From NCBI GenBank assembly GCA_911728435.2, contig OU452201.1:4650001-4714000 (forward strand): a DNA stretch of 64,000 nucleotides, written 5' to 3'. The position numbers and the translations under genes were made by a program. Below, in pieces: positions 58,879 to 64,000 of this stretch. The stretch comes from Apoderus coryli. Taxonomy: Eukaryota; Arthropoda; Insecta; Coleoptera; Attelabidae. A model generated the notes under the pieces. The model did no database searches. It was not told where the DNA came from and worked only from the letters and a program-made list of their open reading frames with translations. Each line of letters starts with the position of its first letter. The stretch's first letter is position 1.

Positions 58879-59021
58879 TTTTAGTTTGGGATTCTACGTA
58901 AGATTCTAGACACGTTTAATGTATCATACATTAAACGTGTCTACGTACGTACGTGTCTTACGTAGAATCCCAAATACATTAAACGTGTCTAGAGTCTTAC
59001 GTAGGAATCCCAAACTAAAAT
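58879..59021. repeat. compact nested palindrome
   Basis: ATTTTAGTTTGGGATTCTAC with GTAAGATTCTAGACACG (58879-58916 region) pairs with the end of the block (CGTGTCTAGAGTCTTACGTA, GGAATCCCAAACTAAAAT). Inside it, ACACGTTTAATGTA/TACATTAAACGTGT form a near-perfect 31-base palindrome, followed by ACGTACGTACGT and another inverted copy of TTACGTAGAATCCCAAA. Three alternative hairpins can form. Confidence 0.9.
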
Positions 59022-59024
59022 AAT

Positions 59025-59880
59025 ATATTCAACGAACCATCAATGTACAGTTAAAGTAAAAAATATACAAACAAAAAATCACACAGAAACATCATATTGT
59101 GAAGCTCCCAAAATTGAACTCAAAAGTCTGAAAAATTAAAATAATAACAACATAAAATATGTACAAATTCAAAAAAATGTTAGTCAAAAGGTGATTAAAA
59201 ATATTGGGAACTTAGGGATCATGTCAAAGTGGATTCAATAAATAAGTGTTCATGAATTATTTTCTTAAATAAATATACTATAGATTTTCTAAATTTGAAA
59301 AGAAAATGATCGCTGAAAAATGGCAGTTCTGTGGGGCTTAGGAAAGAAAGAAGATTTCTCAATTTCAAAATAGCCCTGGCTAATAAATTTGCTCTAACAC
59401 GCCTTTACAGTAAAAGTCATAAATACCGCTATTTCTAAGATATCATAAGTGATTCTAGTTGTCGACTATTGCGATTTCCACTTCACTTACATTTTCATGT
59501 TATTTATTTCCATCTTATAGAAATTGAGTCCATGGAAAACTATTACAATATGCCTGGTTAGGTTCAATATGTTAGAAATATCAGTCTGCTTTTCCATTAT
59601 GTTCACTGACTTTTTTTTCCTCGAGCAAATTTCATTTCTACGCTTTAAAAATATCGGATGTTTGCCATTTGAAAAGCAAATCGCAGATATATCAATTTGA
59701 ATAAATCCTGAATAAATCTTATCCTACATCAATCCCTCTCACAGAGGACATGTTTTTTTTTCTCTGCGTATAAGAGAAATAGTTGGAATAAAATTAAATA
59801 TGTCAAAGTATCATTTCACATTGATTTAAATCAATAAACGTATTATTTTTATATTTTATTGTCAATCAAAGTATTAGTCT
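59025..59880. other. intergenic, nothing supported
   Basis: AT-rich. No gene or paired repeat seen. Confidence 0.4.
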
Positions 59881-59887
59881 AGCTTTT

Positions 59888-60420
59888 TTGGGGAGATATA
59901 GTAGGTATAGTTGTTTTCACGAAAAATTGTTTTGGCTTATCAACTGTAATAAACTACCTGGTTTAATCCTATTGTGTAGAAGGATACCAAACGCCGAAAA
60001 CTATGCCAATTTTTGCGATAACAGATTACCAACTCTTCTGGAAGAAGTTCCTTTAGTACAGCGGCCAAATATTGTATTTCAACATGATGGTGCATCTGCG
60101 CGTTATTCTCGAAATGTTTGAGAGATATTAACTCGACGTTTTCTCAACCAATGGATCGATCGTGGAGGACCTATTTCTTGGCCTCCTAGCTCCCCGGATC
60201 TCAACCCAATAGACTTTTGGCTTTGGGATTAACTGAAAAACACGGATAACCATGTCCTACCCAACAGTGAAGATGATGTTATTGTTCGCATTTAGCACAA
60301 ATTACAAACGAAACAATAGGCCGTGTAGAAAACAATTATTGAATAAAATAGTGAGGATTTCGAATTTATGATAAGCATTCTTGGGTTTTATGATGGGCAA
60401 TATCGGAATACAACTTAGTC
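59888..60420 (+). pseudogene. mariner-like transposase, C-terminal half
   Basis: One continuous frame with internal stops: NYANFCDNRLPTLLEEVPLV, RPNIVFQHDGASARYSRNV (second catalytic Asp, usually HDGAPAHFS), stop, FLNQWIDRGGPISWPPSSPD, LNPIDFWLWD (third catalytic Asp), stop, LKNTDNHVLPNSEDDVIVRI. These are the landmark segments of the insect IS630-Tc1-mariner group. Four or more stops and no N-terminus or inverted ends. Related in family to the relics at 23.6 and 42.6 kb but clearly a different copy, since its motifs differ. Confidence 0.82.
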
Positions 60421-60429
60421 AAAACCATT

Positions 60430-63250
60430 TATCCTGAAATCCACTATACAGAACATATTTTGTATAAATAAAAGCTCTCCTAATAAAAGGGAAATCAGAG
60501 TCGAGAATCCAAATCCCTTTATCTGTATAGACCAAACGGCTACTGTATTGAAAATGTCAAATCCATTAAAAGTTTTTATAGCGCTTTTACACCGAATGCG
60601 TCTATTTTAATGCGAACGAACACAATGTATGATGTAGACTGCTATCTATTATATCAGTGAAATGCTAGAGTACAGCAATAAAATTGAAAAAAGCTCGTAA
60701 AATCAGTGCTGTCATCAACAAATAGGTATCAAACGCGAAAAAACCATACCTAGAGAAAAATGTTAGATATTACATAAACAGATAGATAAGAATAGAGGCT
60801 GAAGATAAGTGACCATCGCATCGTAACCATGCCACATTATAGGAAGTCCCATCTTCTTTAGACCACAGAATGTCGTTGGTACATCTTCCATCTCTGACTT
60901 TAGCTCGCTGGATCTTAAAAAGAACAAGAGGTAAAGTATATATTTTGGACACCATTCGAACATGATAAGTCTAGATTTTCACCTGAAGTTGTAGTTCTCT
61001 CCTAAACAGCATCCATTGATCTCTGCTGGCAAACTAAACTTTATAAGGCAGATCATAATTTGGCATTATCAGAGTAATTTCAATATCAAACACCAGTCTG
61101 CTTTAGTGCTCTGTTATTATGTTAATGTGGTTCACCTATTTTCTTTCTCCAAAATTACAGGAAGTCGAGTTAAATGCAGAAGCTTTTCCATAGCGGGATG
61201 GTGAATAATCTATCGGAATTAGCTAGATGGTTTTTTTTGGACATTCGTTGAAATCAGCAGTATCTCCGTACAATGATTGGTCTGTAATTCTTTCATAACT
61301 TGATTTGTCATAAAAAAGGGGAGAATCCTTACCCTGTTGACAGCCTCTGTAGGATCTGTTCCATCCTATGGAGATGAATAACACTACCTACTGATTATGT
61401 AGATTCATGTAATGAAGCAAATTAAGCCACCACAGTTCCCTAATTGTTTAAGTGTTAATTATCGCGACTGATACGTGTTTTGTTCAATACTATTAGTTTT
61501 CATCATCCTGTATGCTTCGCACTATTGACGACACCCTATTTTGGAGTAAAGTGGCTGTGGCAAAGAGAGAGAAGAGACAAGTTGAGGAACGTAAAAAACT
61601 GTTTGTCATGTGTTTTATCATTCTTTTAGTACAATCAACTGTTAGGGTTGTTTCCAATCTACCGAATTTTGCCCAACTTCAATGATAAAGTTGCTGATGC
61701 TAAATTTTCAGTTCGAATTTATCATGTTTTTAAGAAAAATCGTATCATTTACCGGAAGCCCTAACCCAAGCAAAAACAAAGTAGGTATAGGTATAAAAAA
61801 AATATTTCTGTACCATGTAATTCTCAAAAGGAGATTTATATGATCATCCATTGTTCTTTTCTCTGAGGCTGACTTTAAGGGGCAAAGTATGGTAAATAAG
61901 GGTGGTTGAGTATAAATAATCTGCTTCTTTCTATTTCTAACAGCAAAAAAATACATGCTCTCATATAAATGAGATATTTATACAGGTAAAAGTTAGAAGA
62001 GTACAATAGAATGCTATAAAAGCAAAATTCTAAACTATATTGAAATTTGGGTTTGTTTTAAATGTGGATCATCCAGACATCATAATTAATGCGACAAATC
62101 AGGAAATATATACCGGGTGTTCCAAAAACTTACTGCCAAAAAGTTATACAATTACACTATTACAATTAAATTATATCTGAGATCTGAGTGAGAGTTCTAT
62201 CACATCAGTTCAACGAAACCGAGTTGCTACAAGAAATGTACTATTTTATTATTTTTAGCACGTTCACAATACTTTCCCTGTCCGGGAAAGTACAATTCTT
62301 AGACATAAATATTAAGAAAGAATCAAAGATTGCAAACTTATGGTTAAACATATAACCCGAATCAAACGTTATCAGTAGGAAAGTTTTCTGTATATTTAAA
62401 AGAACAAGGAAATTCTATAATTTACAAAACAATATAACTGGTGTGAAGACTTTCAAGTTTTGTTAACGAGTTTTTAATTGATTTATTAAGGAGTAATCTG
62501 TGTATAACAACACGGTCCTAGTGGAGAACAGAAGTTTTGACGAGAGGTCGAAATCGACCAAACGATTCTGGGTTATCGATTTTATACTGCGCACTGTACT
62601 TTTATTTTCATAACGAAATAGCTATTTTAAACTAAATGTAACCATAAATATTTTTATGTGGCAATAACAAACACTTAAGTACCTTTTGCTACGTAAAATA
62701 TTGATTCAATTTTTAAAGTTTTGCAACTCATAACTTTCCTGTGATGATGTACTATAAAATAAACTTCAATTACCTAACGGTATTGCATTGGATATTATTA
62801 ACGTTTTCTAGACTTCGTACCTTTGTTTGTTGTTGTTTCTAATAAATAAAATATTTTTTTATATTTATATTTATTCACTTAAACCTCAAGCCAATCTTAT
62901 GATTAGATAGAGTCGTCATTACAAACAATATAAATTTTGATTACAATGCAATAAACGAATAAACAAAACCTACAATACATAATAAAGAACACATATCACT
63001 ATTTAAATGTAAATAACCTGACAAATAATATGCACAAAAAAAGAATAAAAACAAACCCAAGCACTGTTAGCTTAAGCAAAGATTTTAATCTTTGGCTTAA
63101 GAATTAAAGATATACAGTTAAAACCTTTGTTATTTTATACTTTGCGCGATAAGAAATTGGAGATCTGCACCTATATTCTTCTCAAAAGTAGTAGTCGACT
63201 ATAAACCGCGCCGATCGATTATTAAAAATAATTTTCGTAAATTTAAAGGT
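60430..63250. other. gene-free interval
   Basis: About 2.8 kb. CCGGGTGTTCC at 62116 resembles a TA-element end. The other frames of 60-80 codons show no domain and no splice partner. Confidence 0.4.
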
Positions 63251-63253
63251 GAA

Positions 63254-63348
63254 ATGTGCCTAATTTTGAGGAATTTTGTGACAATTATTGTATTATGCAC
63301 TGAAATTGGAGAGGAGGGCCGTCAACGCACGAAAAGAAAAAAACCAAG
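63254..63348 (+). CDS. candidate first coding exon, secreted factor (continues past window)
   Basis: ATG in the context GTGAAATGT opens 31 codons plus two bases, ending CCAAG at a GTAGGC donor (63349). The peptide begins MCLILRNFVTIIVLCTEIGE, a short but plausible signal sequence, followed by GRQRTKRKKPR, a cluster of basic residues of the kind cut by furin-type proteases or used to bind heparin. That layout is common at the start of secreted growth factors and neuropeptide precursors. No second exon was recognised in the remaining 650 bases, so the claim rests on the start, signal-like core and donor only. Chance is possible. Confidence 0.35.
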
Positions 63349-63349
63349 G

Positions 63350-64000
63350 TAGGCTTTCCAATTTTCACGAATTTTCAAAAATGAAAATACAGTCCACAAA
63401 AATAAACAAAAAGAAAGTTATCTAAAATTTAGCAAAAACCACCCCGCTCCAGTAACACTTGTCAATCAAATAATTTTTGATTTGATTTATTTTGAATATA
63501 CAGTCGACGCTGATTATAGTGAAATTCTATATAGTGAAAAATATATTTTAATAAAATTTAATGTAAAAAGCCCTCTTTGGCAACCCTGGTGTTGCAATCT
63601 GGCAACTGACAGCTCTATGGTAAAGTTGGACATTTTTGAGGTGATCTTCTTCTTCTTCATTCAATATTGCCTTCACCATTAAGTATTTAGCCATTATCCT
63701 TGTTTTACTGTTCTTGACGGACGCACAGTGAAGTGCTGCGGAGTCTCAGTTCCAGTCCTCTGCCTCAACGTTGTCCTGTCACTTCTTCGGACCAGATTGT
63801 CTGATTGCGTGTTTCAATTATGTTCAAGTTTATTAATTTATAGGAAATATGTTAGTTTATAGATAGTTTAAGAAAAACACACACAACACAAAAGACAGTA
63901 CCACCAACAAACTCAGAAGAACTCTGCAACGAAATATCAGTGTTATCAGAGGAAGACCTTATTTTGAAACAAATAATTGGTTAATCTTTTGAAAGGTTCG
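63350..64000. other. end of window, unassigned
   Basis: A more GC-rich patch at about 63710-63810 and a coding-like stretch at the very end (VPPTNSEELCNEISVLSEED in one frame) suggest a repeat or mobile element cut by the window edge. Nothing can be named. Confidence 0.3.

Noticed and set aside
1..64000. A CRISPR array, operon or bacterial defence island
   Set aside because: No regularly spaced identical repeats, no gene clusters, and the coding structure is plainly animal with spliced exons.

Overview
The window reads as a piece of a large, AT-rich, repeat-laden insect nuclear genome. Genes are split by short GT-AG introns, promoters and initiators are of arthropod type, and the ground between genes is mostly decayed transposons (LINEs, Tc1/mariner, hAT, foldback elements). 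A beetle is my guess from the general look; the sequence does not prove the order. No bacterial operons, CRISPR arrays or rRNA genes were seen.

Two complete protein genes can be assembled exon by exon with matching phases. (1) 16416-18053 (+): a four-exon gene for a 251-residue secreted, cysteine-containing, basic-tailed protein that looks like a helical cytokine (Unpaired-like is my best but unproven guess). It has a TATA box and initiator about 265 bases upstream and a run of ATTTA motifs in the 3' region. (2) 29471-38162 (-): a 13-exon neutral ceramidase of 702 residues with all family motifs. Its introns have collected a 41-bp minisatellite, a Tc1 transposon with a LINE tail inside it, a hAT-type MITE with target duplication, a tRNA-Ala-like relic and an unidentified broken reading frame.

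Three partial gene starts are supported by splice signals but not by recognised families: 27869-28189 (-), 48682-48996 (+, two exons) and 63254-63348 (+, signal peptide and dibasic run, continuing past the window end). A CpG-rich, promoter-like patch with a possible start exon lies at 6106-6181.

Mobile DNA by region: 4-5 kb, foldback; 6.66-9.0 kb, a nearly intact Dong/R4-type LINE sitting in a TAA microsatellite; 19.6-20.3 kb, LINE; 22.1-22.8 kb, large palindrome; 23.6-27.5 kb, mariner fragment, two TA-flanked foldback/MITE elements and an LTR-element remnant; 38.4-39.4 kb, LINE and a 170-bp duplication; 42.0-43.9 kb, a mariner-type transposase between inverted arms of several hundred bases; 46 kb, hAT; 52.4-55.6 kb, LINEs with one inserted in another; 57.1 kb, half of the 22-kb palindrome family; 58.9 kb, compact palindrome; 59.9-60.4 kb, mariner fragment. 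Stretches not mentioned are AT-rich DNA in which I could support nothing.
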